Positions 49,475 to 62,107 are shown, counted from the stretch's first letter. The stretch is 64,000 bases of DNA from Warburgia ugandensis (GCA_035236585.1 CP141132.1:41605880-41669879), one strand, 5' to 3'. Program-made: numbers and translations. The notes: generated from the sequence alone by a model not told the origin.

Positions 49475-50690
49475 TGTTAACTGTTAAATTTTAGTCCAAA
49501 TACATCTAATTTAGTGTTCAATTAGATCATCTAACCATTCCAATTTGCAAAATTTAGCTTGATTTTGAATTTAGCTCCAATTAACCATCCAATTATTAAT
49601 TTTCAAAATCAATGGTCCGATGATCATTAGAGCTTATTAAATGCTTAATGTATGGTTTAGATGACTCTAATTTGGTTTGTTATTTTGCAGATCAACCAAA
49701 ATATGCTTGGATAGATGAAATCAACTTTCAACGGTGTAGATCATCTTGAAGATCAATAAGGCAAGAGGGGATGGTTTCTTAAAAGAAGAAGAGTTCTAAT
49801 TAGAAGAGGAGACTAGGGATAAGATTTGGAAGAAGAGAAAGTTTCCTAGGAGGAAATTAACTACTCAAGGATAAGGAAAGAGGGGGAGCAGAATTAGAAG
49901 GGTGAAAAATTATTAAAGGATGAAAATTGTAGGAGTCAAAGAAAGTTTGGAGTTTTTTAGTTTTTAATTTTGGTCTCCTTTACTTGCCATCGTCTTCTTC
50001 ATTGTTCCTAATTGCTTTCATCCTTTTGCTTTTTACCATCTTCCACACTCCCCTCTCCCCTTGTTCTTCCTCACATCACTCTCCATCTCTCGGTTCGTCA
50101 CCTCTGCTTCCTTACCCCTCTCTGTCCACACAAAAAATCCATCCCTACTCAATCCCCCTTCATTCCCTCTCTCAGATACTCACTCTCTCTGTTTACCCCT
50201 CTCTACACACCAGTCCTAGCACAGCCTGCTCCACCTGAACCGTTGCACTCTTCAACCCGCTCCTATCTCCTTCCCTTTCTCCACTCTTCTTCTTTCTCGT
50301 CTCTTCTCACTTGCTCAACACATCATCTCCCTGTCCTTCTCATCTCTATGTCTCCTCTTTCAGTCGACCCACCAAAACCCCCTTCTCTTTCACCGCATTG
50401 GCTTCATCCTCTCCACCCCAACCATCACCGGCTTTGTGTCCTATCTAACACCATTCCCCTCTCTTCTCCACATTAATTGATAGCTCCAAAAGCCAGAAGA
50501 TGCCCCAACTCCTCCACCCCTTCTCCTATTCTTAGATCACCCAGAACATTGGCTTCTCCAACTACGCATCGCATCCTACCATCACCGACGTTCATCACTG
50601 GTCTCATCTCGGCATCATCTGCTTCTACTCAGAGCTTCCAGCACCTGTCTCCTCTGCTTCGATTCCTAGATCATCGACATCATCACCGGT
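49475..50690 (+). mobile_element. LTR start fragment (family of 5620-6498), plus
   Basis: It begins TGTTAACTGTTAAATTTT and is homologous to the minus-strand fragment 5620-6498 over the A+T-rich first part. A pyrimidine-rich leader follows (about 49980-50500), whose long open frames are low-complexity serine/proline/leucine strings and not genes. At about 50690 it changes to a different LTR family. Confidence 0.55.
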
Positions 50691-52808
50691 AGTAAGGGCT
50701 ATAGTCAGTAGGATAATATAAAGAATATCATTTTCTTGGCCCAAATTAGGAGAATAATAAAACTCCACGAATGACATCATAATGTTCTGAGTACTTAGGG
50801 TTGAAATGCTCATAGGAACTTTATGAAAGGTTGAGCTAAGGTCACACTAATGAATGATGAACATGGTGGTTAAGAGGGTTCTCTAATAGAGCCTCGCTCT
50901 TCCCTTACCTTCCGTTGACGTTTGTGAGGTCTAAATGCCTCCTTACATGAGGATTGAAGTAACCACTTTGTGTTCAACCATACAACTAGTAAGCCTTACC
51001 CAAATTGACATAATAGGAGCTGTCTAGACTTAGGATGGCATAAGTTATCCTCAATGAGTAAAACATTAACTAGTTGAGTAATAATAAGAAGATCATAAAA
51101 GGTTAGTAAATTATCTAATCCTAATAAAAATTATAAATAAGATAAGGAAGATCAAACAAGATCCAAGAGAGATCTTGAAAGATCACAAACAAAAAGAAAA
51201 GAAATATAATGTAGATTGTAGTATTTTTCTATGATTTTACTTATAGTGTAGATTGTGAACTTAGAAGGTTCGAAACCTTGATCATACATGATTCAAGGAA
51301 AGCTAGGGCATCCCTCATAGGATAACCCAAATACATGTAAAAAGAATACGATAAAGAATTAACTTTATACATATGGTTTGACAAATGTATGAATCAAGAT
51401 CATGATGGACAATATGGAGTGAATACCACTTGAGATGTATGAATCAAGACCATGATACCACTTTGAGGTAGGTGGATGTACATGAATGTATTAAAGATTC
51501 ATGTGTATACATACAAGATCTTCTGTCTAGAATTATAGACCTTCATGATATAAGTATACTTGGTACTTTAGCATATTCATGATCCAACTAAGTGATCCAA
51601 ACCCATGATCCAATTCAACTAATACAATCTAATAATCTAATCAAATGAGGTGAAAGTAATGAGATATGTAGACTAAGGAAACCTTAAGAATAGTGCATAG
51701 AAAATATTCTAGCCTTAGTTAAACAAACACATCATTTGATATGTAAAATGTATTTTACATACAAGCATGGTGGCTTGTGATTTGGTTTTACATAGTCCTA
51801 GGACTGGGGATGCTATGTTAGGGAAGTTATGAGGGTTTGACCACCCGCTTCCTAAAACTTATATGATAGATACCATGCCTAAAGAGAGGCTAAACGTCAG
51901 GTGGGCAATTATGGGAAGGCCACCACAGTAACAACCATGGTTCTCCCATGCAAACATGGACTTTGTTATTTCCACAGCTGGCACGCTGTACAGATTTAGA
52001 TTGTGGTATAGTAGTCCTTGAGTATTTTGCATTATGGTGCACATATGATAGGCATAGTGTAATGACATGGCATGATGAAATGCCATTACATGAGTTCCTT
52101 GAAAGAAAATCCTCGTATGAGAATTGGCTGAATATGGACCACCTAAGCGGAGTATATAGCTAGGGGAAGGAACAAGTTTTGAGCAATTTTTACTATGTTA
52201 ACGGATTTATCCTATACTACATAAATAACGTATATACTCTATGTTGAGATAACTCATGAGTAGATAACTTTGAGGGAATGATGACTAAGGTATGTATTCT
52301 TATATTAGTGAACTAGTATATTTTTGTATCCCTACCAAGCATAGCTAGCTGAGATATTGTAAATGTTTGAATGTTTATAATATCTCAGAAATGGAGAAGT
52401 AGAAGTAGGAGCGGAAGATGATAGAAGACTTGAAGAGAATAATCAATCAGGGTATGTCCCTTAAAGGCATGTAATTTTTATTTGAGAGCATTGTATTGTA
52501 TTGAGAGTTTTTAATGTAAGGTGAGATTTGAAATTTGGATTATGCAATTTGGACAATGGTTTATAATTATAATATAGGGGTTGTGTAAGAGTAAACGACT
52601 AGATGATTCTTGGTATTCAATAAAAATTTATTTTAGACAAAATTTATATACGTATTATGTACCTTGAGGTGAGGCTTAGGTTTTGTTACAAACGAATTTT
52701 AAAGAAAAGAATTTCTGCTGTATTGTTTGCAAAAAGTTTTTTACCATTAAGGGCCTTGCCTTTGAAAAATATATTACAAAATATGTTACAAAAACCTGGG
52801 TCATCACA
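50691..52808 (+). mobile_element. LTR 3' part, family of the 19177-23939 solo LTR, plus
   Basis: This segment is the reverse-oriented relative of about 19177-21345 and ends GGGTCATCACA at 52808. It carries the core hairpin at 52330-52387. The first half of that LTR family is missing, replaced by the unrelated LTR on its left. No primer site follows, so it is a 3' or solo copy. The open frame 52683-53129 straddles the LTR end and is not a gene. Confidence 0.7.
52330..52387 (+). promoter_or_regulatory. LTR core hairpin
   Basis: CCTACCAAGCATAGCTAGCT is followed by arms TGAGATATTGTAAA and TTTATAATATCTCA, a 14-bp stem with one G-U type pair. It lies 421 bp before the LTR end. Confidence 0.7.
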
Positions 52809-53505
52809 CGTACTGTTACAAAGAGCAAACTAAAGACGTATGCATATTGTTACAAAAGAGCCTATTTATTAGTCTTCTTTTTCTTAAATCAACACATGAG
52901 AACAAAATTCAAAATTGAGCCTTATAAAGTTATTAAAGGGGCTCCCATGAAATTGCAAAAACAACCTTATAAAATTGTCAGAATGGATCTTAGAAAATTC
53001 TGTAATTGTATAGAAACTACAAAAACACCCTTTTGGAAACTAAAATTTTTAAAAAATGACTCTATAGTATTTTTACAAAAAAAATGCAAAATTATAGTAC
53101 TGTCGTTCTATAATTCTCCCTCTTCTTAGTAGGTCCCTATGAATATTGCAACCATATAGTATTGTTCAAAAGAAAAATATGTGTGCCCAATACTCTATTC
53201 TTTTCATCTCGCTCACTCTTTTAAATAAGATAAGAGTAATCTTTATATATAAACTTCAAAGAGATGTAATATTAATATAAGAGATTAATAATAAAAAGAT
53301 GAAATACAAGAATATTCAGCATAAGAAAAGAACAAAGTGATACCAATTGTTAACTTGCTTATTTCACTTTAGCTAAAAATTTTGAAAAAAATACTTATCT
53401 CTTGTCTTGATAGCATGCTTGTTGTTGAATTTGAATATTCAATCTTTATATTTGGATGGAGAAAGCTTCTAGCTTTTTAACAAGTCTTTATGAAAGAGTT
53501 GGTGG
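52809..53505. other. Unassigned A+T-rich DNA
   Basis: Nothing recognised beyond simple A+T-rich sequence between an LTR end and a copia LTR start. Confidence 0.5.
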
Positions 53506-54591
53506 TGTTGACACAAGCTTCCATGTTTGATGATAACAAACTACCAAATTGTATGTTTCTAATATATTTTTGAGTGTGCATGATATTATAGCAATTTAGA
53601 AAGATGAAAGGGTCCAATTTGATAAGTTCTTTAGTCAAAGGCATTAGTATTAGAATATGAGCTTTCTTGAACTTGGTTCTAGTTAGCTAACTGGACTTAA
53701 TTTGGTTAAGTTTCTTAGTCTAGTTGGTTGCCTTCTGCTTCAGCCAACGTAATTATCAAATAGTCAACTAAATTGGATAACGAACTAGCTAACTTACAGA
53801 AGTAACAACAGATGCATTTTTCTGGAATCGAGCTGACTATTTTGAAATTTTCAAATATTAAAAACCTCAATTTTAACCGAGTCATTGAAGCCAAAGTGAA
53901 GTTGGAATTGAAATTGAAGAGCTCACATTTTTTTTCACTTAGGTATTGATTATCTAGCTAGCAAGGATATTCAAGTCGACTAATTCATTCTAGCACTTGA
54001 ACAATTTTTTTGAAATCCAGTCAACTAAAATTGAAGATCAAACCTCCTAGAGTTCATTGCTTGTCAAATTTTTTGTTTGAGAAATTAGAAGACTAATTCC
54101 ATTTTACTAGTTTGCTGAAGTGGAAATGAAGTAGGTTTCATTTTTGGGCAAAAATTTATGCAATTAAGCTTGAAGAAAAGCCATGTATCCTTCAAAGGTG
54201 AACTTTTAGAATTATTACCGAAGGAATCTAGTGAATTGAACATTTTTGAATTGGGATAGTATATTGGGATCATTTGAAAAGAACAAAAAAATTTAAAAAC
54301 AAATTTTAGAGCATACGAGTTATATACTCAAGAAAGCTTCTCAAGGTGCTAGGCAAATACTTTCTATTTTTTGTATTTGAAAATCTCTCTATATTTGCAT
54401 TTGTTTGGAATGGACTGGGGGAGAACTTTTTCATCAAATGTTTTTGTATTTGAGAGAATGTCGTAGCTTTTTTATTGTTGATAATTTTAAAAGTGTGTGT
54501 ATGAATGTTGAGTCTATGCAAGTGCTCTAATCATGTTTATAGCCAACACATTATCAACTAGTGTGTAACATCTTCTTGGAATTAGTTGAAG

Positions 54592-55658
54592 CCTATGTAG
54601 TTAAAGGTGTACCTAGGCACAAGGCAGAAGTTGTGTGCCTGGGAGGGTGCAAGTCGCAATGGAGTAGAGGCATAAGCACCAGGGTGCACCTAGAGCCTCC
54701 TTTCAGGAGTGCCGCCGACTCCAGGCACAGTCGATAAAGTTGGTAAGTTATAAACGTTGATTTTTTTTTATTATTCTTTATTGTCATCTTCCAACCCCAT
54801 TTTCACTATTCCAAAGGTTTGAGAAGGTGAAAACGACCATTCCTCTTCAATCTTTCACAAATCTAAGCAAAAAAAGGTGTGGATTCATGAATCTTACCAT
54901 TTTTTTATCGTTTTTGTTAAAAAACATAAAAAATAGTACCAAATTTTCAAATGTTTTGTTTTTGTTTAATTTTTTTCACAAATCTTGATGGGTTCTTATT
55001 ATATATGTATAAGAAGACATTCCATTTGAGTTTTATGCTTCTTTGCTCTAGATTCGAGTTTATTTTTAGTTTTTAAAAAAAATATCAATTACAAAAAATT
55101 TAAAAAAATTCTTTTTTTTTTTTTTTTTTTTTGTATTTCTTCATTATAACATATTTCTATCCACATATATAGCTTTTCATGCTTGTGTCTTCATGTGTGA
55201 TATTTTTTTCATGCTTTTTTTGTATTTTAGGGTAATTTTTGTATTTTTTCCTAAAATAACAATTACAAATTTGGATTTTTTTATATATATTTATTAGTTA
55301 AATCGTATTCCTATCCATATATATAGCTTTCCCATTCTTGTGTCTTCATGTGTGATATATTTTTCATAATGTTTGTGTATTGTAGCATTATTGTTTCAAA
55401 AATTTTCAAAAATAATAGTTACAGAAATTGATTTTTTTATTTATTTATTAGTTAAAACGTATTTCTATCATCATAGAATTGTGTTTCTATGTTTTCATAC
55501 GTTTTTTAGGATTTTTTATGATTTTTAGTATTTTGGCTATTTTTTAATTATTAAATATGTAATTTTGTGCCTCGTGCTTCAGGCACGTTCCTAGGGCGCC
55601 CCAGGTTGCAGACGCACCCCTTGTACCTAGGAGCTCCTCACGCCTCTAACTACATAGG
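54592..55658. mobile_element. Non-autonomous DNA element with terminal inverted repeats
   Basis: The left end CCTATGTAGTTAAAGGTG and the complement of the right end CCTATGTAGTTAGAGGCG form an inverted repeat of about 18 bp, continued by G+C-rich CCTAGGCACAAGG-type sequence. Flanking 9-mers TAGTTGAAG and TAGTTAGAG match at 7 of 9 positions, which would suit a Mutator-like element. The right end, however, also forms a palindrome with its flank, so the target duplication is uncertain. There is no transposase. The interior holds a long T run and a 160-170-bp tandem repeat. Confidence 0.55.
55135..55500. repeat. 160-170-bp tandem repeat inside the TIR element
   Basis: Two clear and one decayed unit share ATTTCTATCCACATATATAGC, CTTGTGTCTTCATGTGTGATA and TTTATTAGTTAAA. 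It is unrelated in sequence to the 160-bp satellite. Confidence 0.7.
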
Positions 55659-55894
55659 TAGTTAGAGGTAGGGAATTCCTTAAGAGAGTGGATGTAGGCA
55701 CCTTGGTTGGCTAGCTAAACCATTATAAAATCTCTTTGTCTAGTGTCTTATTGTATGCTAAGAGAGATATCATTTTTGAAACTTGTCTTTCTGTTTTGAG
55801 CACAAACTTGCAAAATGCTTGAAACTTAGATTTTAGCCCAATTCACCCATCCCCTTGGGACCTAAAAATGGAATCCTAAATTCTAGCTTCTTCA

Positions 55895-57780
55895 GGCTTC
55901 TCCATGTCTTTTGGCTTTATATGTATGCTCCCATCAAGCATACATATATGTATAAGTGCGGTGGGAGACTTTGAGAAACTTTACCAAAAGGTCTCACTTA
56001 TGATGTCCCCTTCACAACTAGGACCAATTGTAATAGATTATTTCAATCACTTGACTCTTTTATTACCACTTTGGATTTTCAAATAAATTAAACTTCTAAA
56101 GTATAAATATGGAAAACATGACGTGGCAATTTGGGCCACATTATGAGTTTGTTTAAAAAATTCTAATAGAGATTACTTAAAATCCTAAAAATGCTTAAAA
56201 AAGCTTCATGATTAGTGATGGGCTATTGAAATTGAAATAGAGATATAATAATGGGATAGACTATATCATGTAAAATTAGACCAATCTCCCTATTTAGTGC
56301 TATGCATGGTTCCTTCGTAACCTCTAGTTTGATTAGGGAAACTACTAAAAATGAATCTACTAATGAAGGTTACAAATTCTATCAAGAGGAAAAAACTTAT
56401 AATGTCTTTGCTATTCAGGTTATTTTGTCCTTTTAGCATTACTAATGGAATATCCTTCATTATTTTACTTAAAATGTAATAAAGTAATCTTATTTTGTTC
56501 CCACTTTGGAGCCAGTTGAACTTTTCATGGAGTTCTCAGTGTCCTTCCTTCACAGCTAGGAGGCTTCCTCCCTAAAATTTGTGAACCTTTACCCCTTAAT
56601 TTGGGAGTTAGTCGAACCGAAGATATCTTCTTTAAAATTGATTTTTGTCATGTGCCTTTTAGCTAGTAGTATTGAGATGATCTAAAATCACATAAAATTA
56701 TTCTCAATGTTAAAAAGCTCATTTAGCCCTCTATTTTTGTAATTTTCTTAGGATAGTAACATATACCCAAATAGAGAATTTTCTTTGAACTAATTTGAAT
56801 TGATAATACAGGCTACACGCATGCCTTGGAGACACCAAGTCTTCTTTTTATAGAATTTCTTTTGCTAATGCAAAATTTTCGAGTTCAAGTTTGAGATTCA
56901 AGATGATAGAACTCTCAAAAGCCTACTTAACATTAGTGGCAGAGGAAATAGCAGAATTTTGTGTCATATAAAGCGCTAAGGAGGCATTCTGTCTTCTATT
57001 AGCTTGTTCTGTAATCGTAACTAAAGCATCTACCATAAAGAATTTTGTGTCTCATTTTGTACAAATTTCTTTTAATTTGGGTAAATCTGTTGCTAAATGG
57101 AGGGGAGAGAGAGCGGCTGAAGGAGGGGATAAATGGAAAAGTAGAGGTACACGGGGAGGACCACTACCACGTTCAAAAGCAAATTGTATCAGTTTGGGAT
57201 GGCCACTACCACAATGACGAGTGCACTACAAGCATCATCTATCCCACTCCCACTCCCCCTCAATCTCTCTCCACTCGTCAAATGAGTGCACCGGTTAATT
57301 TAACTTGGGACATATTTGTGTGATGTGATAAAAATGCAAGAGCTTAAGGCCATCTGCCATTGGAAATCATTAGATAGTTTTGATGTTTACTAAATGATGT
57401 TGTTATGAATAACAAGAAAGGGGGACTGAACTTTGTTCAGGTGAGATGACTGAATTAGAGGAAACAGAAAGAAAGGTACTCGAGTAAGTATAGGGGATAT
57501 AGAATAATGAGGTTCGGAAAGAGGGTGGACGCTGTGAGGCAATGGGCCACACTTTGTAGAAAGCTGAGGAAAATGGGGGAAAGAGACAAGGGATGCGTAT
57601 GTGGGCGAGTCTGATTAAAATAATGGAAAGTGTGTGCCCTAATTTTGATTTTTGTAAAGGTAAAAAATATTGCCACCCATCTTTCAGGTACTCACCATTC
57701 ATCTCTTTCCTCCAGAAATTTTGTATTTTAGACTCCTACATAATATAAAAGGCTTTTACATCAGATAGATCTTGCTAGAG
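55895..57780. other. Unassigned DNA
   Basis: No domain, tandem repeat or transposon end is recognised. Open frames at 57045-57323 and 57403-57702 have no recognisable motif. It could be diverged transposon or unique intergenic DNA. Confidence 0.4.
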
Positions 57781-57879
57781 TCCTAAAAACCCATGTCTAG
57801 TTCTTCCAAGAAATGCGTCAATGAGTTGTTATTCGGTTGTTCACAAGTTCTAAAATTGTCCCACTCGATTATGCGATTT

Positions 57880-57990
57880 TAATTGATGAAACAAATCAAT
57901 TGTTGCAAGTCAGTCAGTTTCCTTTCATCATGTGGTAAGGTCAGCTGCTTCCCAGGCTGATTCTTTAGCTAAACGATGTGGTATTTGAGA
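57880..57990 (+). mobile_element. Possible LINE RNase H C-terminal trace
   Basis: Translation near 57925-57990 gives FHHVVRSAASQADSLAKRCG followed by a stop. This resembles the HVxREANxxADxLAK block that ends the RNase H domain of plant L1-type LINEs. Upstream the frame is interrupted and no RT could be read, so this is a short, low-confidence remnant. Confidence 0.35.
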
Positions 57991-58429
57991 CAACTTCCTT
58001 ACTGTTGATTCTATTGCCTTTTATTTCATGTAATCGGATTTACCGGTATGAACTTTATTTTCCTACTAATAAAACACATCAACAATTGCTCCAAAGCTGG
58101 CTACGTGGTAGCGGCGGACGAAGTCTCTCACGTGGGTCACCAGGCTGTCCAGTGCATAAAGTTTGTGTCTAACTTTCACTAAAATAAAGCACATCAACCG
58201 GGGCTAATGGAAGGGACAAACTTAAGTGGAACTCTCTCTGACGACAGGGGGCACCTGCACCCATGTTTTGATGGATAGACACCTCTACTTTAACTTCTGA
58301 CAAACAGTCCGTCAAAAGGCTACACCCATCCGTTAAAAAAGTTTAGAGTGCAATGAGGCTCTCAATTTACAAACGTTTTTCCCACAAAGTAACAGCTTTA
58401 AATATCAGGTTTTTTGCCCTTTTTCCTTT

Positions 58430-58590
58430 TTCTAATGATAGACAAACACGCCCGTGAAGAGTCTACTGAGCAGGGTTCGACCCTCACCTGTAGCCACTGC
58501 ACTAGAAGGCACTGGTGCAGGGCTTTTGCTATTCCATTTCTGGAGGTAGTTTCGATATATACACTCTCTTGCTTTTTTTCTTTTCTTTTT
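58430..58590 (+). mobile_element. Candidate tRNA-related SINE
   Basis: GGGTTCGACCC at 58473-58483 fits the Pol III B box (GGTTCGAnnCC). The sequence runs on to a T-rich tail, as Au-like plant SINEs do. A convincing A box and target duplications were not found, so this is tentative. Confidence 0.35.
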
Positions 58591-58624
58591 TTTGGTTACA
58601 ATTGTATTATTGTAACCAAAAAAA
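58587..58624. repeat. Perfect 16-bp inverted repeat
   Basis: The arms TTTTTTTGGTTACAAT and ATTGTAACCAAAAAAA are exact complements around a 6-base loop (TGTATT). It adjoins the T-rich tail of the SINE candidate. Confidence 0.9.
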
Positions 58625-58627
58625 CAG

Positions 58628-59879
58628 GTTCTATAGGAATTTAGTGAACTTTGCATAGATCATTCGGTACCAGGATTCACATTCCAAACCATATTTTGTG
58701 TATGACTGGCCTGGATGCTTTCTGATCCTGGGTGTTCATCTGCTGAAACTCCCATCAGATAGACCATTCCAGCAAGATCTCATACAACAACTTTGTTTAA
58801 ATCCTTTTTAAAAAATAGTAGTGGCGGTCAGGAATATCCAATGGAAGCGACATCCAGTTTCTTGCCTATCCAAGATGTGTCCCAAAGGCCTAGACAAGTT
58901 TGATTCCAAATTCTAGGCCTGGCATCGTTGTGCTTCTACACAAGCTACGAGCTCTAACGTGAAACGTAAAGTTTATGATCCTGACTTGGATCATGAATTA
59001 GAAAACTCAGCTGTTGAGGACAGGAGACGTGTAAAATCATGTCGACTGGACAATCTCAACCATTCGACGGATAGACCGATTAACTAGTTGGAGTGGGCAA
59101 TTTAACAAACCTTTTTAACCACCCATCTACTGTCCGCAAAGTTAGCCTTCAAATAGTGGTTAGGAAATCTGATGGACGACGTCTTTCAGTGTAATAATAT
59201 ATTTCCTAATGGATTCCAGTATTTTACGGTAAACTTTACGCCCATGTGTACCGGCTTATGTTAAAGTGGCTAAATACGGAAAAGTAAGCCTAAGAACGTA
59301 TCTTTCCCAACTTCCAGAAGACAAAAAACTTCTACTGGCTTTCTATAAAATAAAATAGTTGAAAGGACAGAACTTTGTACAATCACATCCGTAGTGTAGG
59401 AGTGTGAGAGGAGCTTTTTGACGCTCGATCATTTCATCCCTTGATATATAGGCTGCAGAGTTCAATAATTGGTGCTAAGCAGCCTTTGATCGATGACTGA
59501 TAACTGGAGGAAAACATGCAGACGGTTTTGATTATATTGTAATGTTTGCCGCATCCCACATGGACGGCAAAAAGTGCGTGTGGCCCGGTTTGCTGAGGAT
59601 TCCATCGAAGCTGACGCTCGGACGGGGCCATTCCAGATTTAGTGTGATGCTCATATTTCTAGGCCACATGGGCCTATCTTGGCAAGCAGAAGTGTAATTA
59701 TACATACCACAGAACTTTTGGATCACAAAAGGGGGAACCGCATGTGTTTTTTTTGCGATGCCCAAAAGATATCTCGTCCCTGAGATTGCTAAAAATCAAT
59801 TGTGTGCATTTTGTTGGTGGAATCCTAAACGATAAAGGCAAAATCAGCAGCATTCAAGTGATGTAAAAGTAAGGGTCCC
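58628..59879. other. Relatively complex DNA without a recognised gene
   Basis: Less A+T-rich than the rest, and without tandem repeats or LTR signals. A 77-residue minus-strand frame (59532-59765) reads through sequence of near-even base composition, including PMWPRNMSITLNLEWPRPSV. I do not recognise it, see no splice context, and do not call it a gene. Confidence 0.45.
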
Positions 59880-61541
59880 TGTGCGATTAACGGGTTTGAC
59901 TAGGTCTAGATCACCCAGTCAATTGAAGCATCTAAGCCCTTTCTCCCTATCTGTCTTCCTCTTCCTTATCAGCCCTAGGTGGTGACCAAAACCAACAACC
60001 AGTGCTGGCCATCATCTCCTCCTCCTTTGCATTCCATTTCCTTTGGTGAGTTAAGGGAGGCCAACTCGCTGAGTCAACACGCTCCTGATTCATTTTGGGG
60101 AGTTGAGTTGACATAATGGGCCCACTACCCCCTTAAGCTTTGATCTTGTATTCTAAGTAATTTAGGAAGGATCTTAGAGATCTGAGATAACCCTTACAAT
60201 CCTTGCAGTGTGAGGAACAATACTCATCTTCCTGTTCATTGATCGGAGTAGATCTAACCATTGATCATGATCAAACCTTCGATTAGATGTCAGATCGTTT
60301 GATCTGCAATGATCTAACCTTATTTTATGATCTGAGTAGTTCATTGTGATCCTCATGATGCGTAGGTCAAGATCCATATGATATATCTTGGATCTAGAGC
60401 ATTTTGAGGCAATCTAGTTGATCTTGATCAGTGACTGAGATCAATCAAGGCATATAGATATAAAATTGGATCGAATTAGACAATATATACCATTCAAATG
60501 ATTCATTGAGATTGTTTGATCTGAGTTACTAATTTATTCATTGATTTGGGATGATCAAGTACATGATCATGGCTAGATTAATATGGATAGTGCAGATTGG
60601 ATACCTTTGAGATGATCAATTGACAATCCAGCAGCATGAATAGCCAAGTATCCTAGATTGACCTATGCAAGGTAGGATTATTATCCTTACTACTTAATTT
60701 CCTTCATTTTGTGGCAAGTAGCTAAAGTCAAGTATGATCTATGTATACATGTACCTGATTAGTTGGTTAAATGAGAAACTAATTGAAATTGACATGGTAT
60801 GAGATCCCATGATTGTGAACCATTGGATTGTATTAAAACACAATATATTAAGATATGGCAATATAATGTTTGCTTTGTACCTACAAATCCAACTTAAATA
60901 ACTTGGATTTTAAGTGAGAGCTAGATATGATGTGTATCCAAGTAGTGGGTTGAGGTGGACTTAGTGAGAGTGGAGTCCGATTGTGATTTGAGAGGTAGAG
61001 ACGAGTGGTTCTTCCTCTAAGGTAAGTTGTTTGGACATCTTTAATTTGATCGTATATTCAAATTATGACCATATTATTGGTCTAGTAAAATAACTTGTAT
61101 TTATTCAAATGGATGTTATGATAGATATTAATGAATTGATGATGATATGATGACAAATTATGAATGCATCATTCATCAAGGATTAAATAATATGGCATAT
61201 AACTTCCTTTGATGATGATGATATTAGATTATTATTTTAGCATGTGGATTATAATGATATATGGATGCTACTGAGACATATATGAATAATAATTATAGAG
61301 TTGTGGAGTATTCAAGATGTTTATTTTAGAATTACTAATACTTGTATTTCATTCATGCATTTCGTGGATTTGACCTCTTTTTTTAGTTTGATATGTAACC
61401 ATGATTTGTACTTCATTATGTTTTTATCTTCTTACATGTAGTTGAAGTTTGATTAACAATTTGTATTTGTGGGTTGCAAATGAGTGTGGGTGCATGTAGC
61501 ACTAGTGGGCTTCTAAGTGGAATTAAGATTGCTATATTTTT

Positions 61542-61542
<1 letters not shown>

Positions 61543-61579
<37 letters not shown>
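61543..61579. repeat. (AT)n microsatellite
   Basis: Pure AT run of about 37 bp. Confidence 0.95.
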
Positions 61580-61582
<3 letters not shown>

Positions 61583-61714
61583 TCTCTATTTTATAGCATG
61601 TTTCTTTAGGATTATGCAATGAATGAAGTAAATATGTATGCTATATTTGTATTATGATTAAACTGCTCATGTATAAGTGCATGTTATTTATCATGAGTCA
61701 TGTAAGAAAGTTAA

Positions 61715-61985
61715 ATATTGTGGTGCACATGTAAGATGAGACAACTCCTAGGAATTGAAGATTGTCGCACCTAGGTAATATGAAACGACTCATAAGAGTT
61801 GAAGATTGTGGTGCCTAGGTAATATGAAATGACTTGTAAGAGTTGAAGATTGTGGTGCACAGGTAAGATAGAACTACTCTTAAGAGTTGAAGATTGGGGC
61901 ACCCAAGTGATATGAAACAACTTGTAAGAGTTGTAAGACTGTGGATCATAGGTAAGACTAGAAAATTCATAAGCATTGCAAGACT
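61715..61985. repeat. 44-46-bp minisatellite in LTR
   Basis: Five to six units of GAAGATTGTGGTGCCTAGG, AATATGAAA and ACTYRTAAGAGTT, with the last units more diverged. Confidence 0.8.
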
Positions 61986-62103
61986 ATGAATTAAGTAATT
62001 CACGGGAATAATTGAAAGTAAGATAGTTCTTAAGAGTACTTCTAATCCATATATCAATTGTGTATATTTGGTTACAAGTGATAGGAAACCCTTATAAGAG
62101 GTC

Positions 62104-62107
<4 letters not shown>

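Larger units (their letters stand above)
53506..55894 (+). mobile_element. Copia LTR (SIRE/Maximus-like), interrupted
   Basis: It starts TGTTGACACAAG, with TTTGATGATAACAAAC soon after, and finishes in CAATTCACCCATCCCCTTGG. Both are typical of plant SIRE/Maximus copia LTRs. The exact right end is uncertain and no primer site follows, so it is a solo or 3' LTR. A terminal-inverted-repeat element sits inside it (54592-55658). Without that, it is about 1.3 kb. Confidence 0.6.

Noticed and set aside
49984-50692. Overlapping 71-154-residue open frames
   Set aside because: They are low-complexity serine, proline and leucine strings from a pyrimidine-rich LTR leader, open in several frames at once.
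50675-50700. Microhomology TCACCGGTAGT as the cause of the LTR mosaic joint
   Set aside because: The matching motif at about 22790 is in the wrong orientation relative to the joined LTR, and ATCACCGGTGAT-like motifs recur in these leaders.
52683-53129. 148-residue open frame
   Set aside because: It crosses the end of an LTR at 52808 and has no recognisable domain.
54583-55667. Firm Mutator-like assignment from a 9-bp duplication
   Set aside because: The 7/9 match overlaps a palindrome resembling the terminus itself, so the call is left as an unclassified TIR element.
58129-58134. CACGTG G-box as a promoter element
   Set aside because: A six-base match without a gene downstream is expected by chance in 64 kb.
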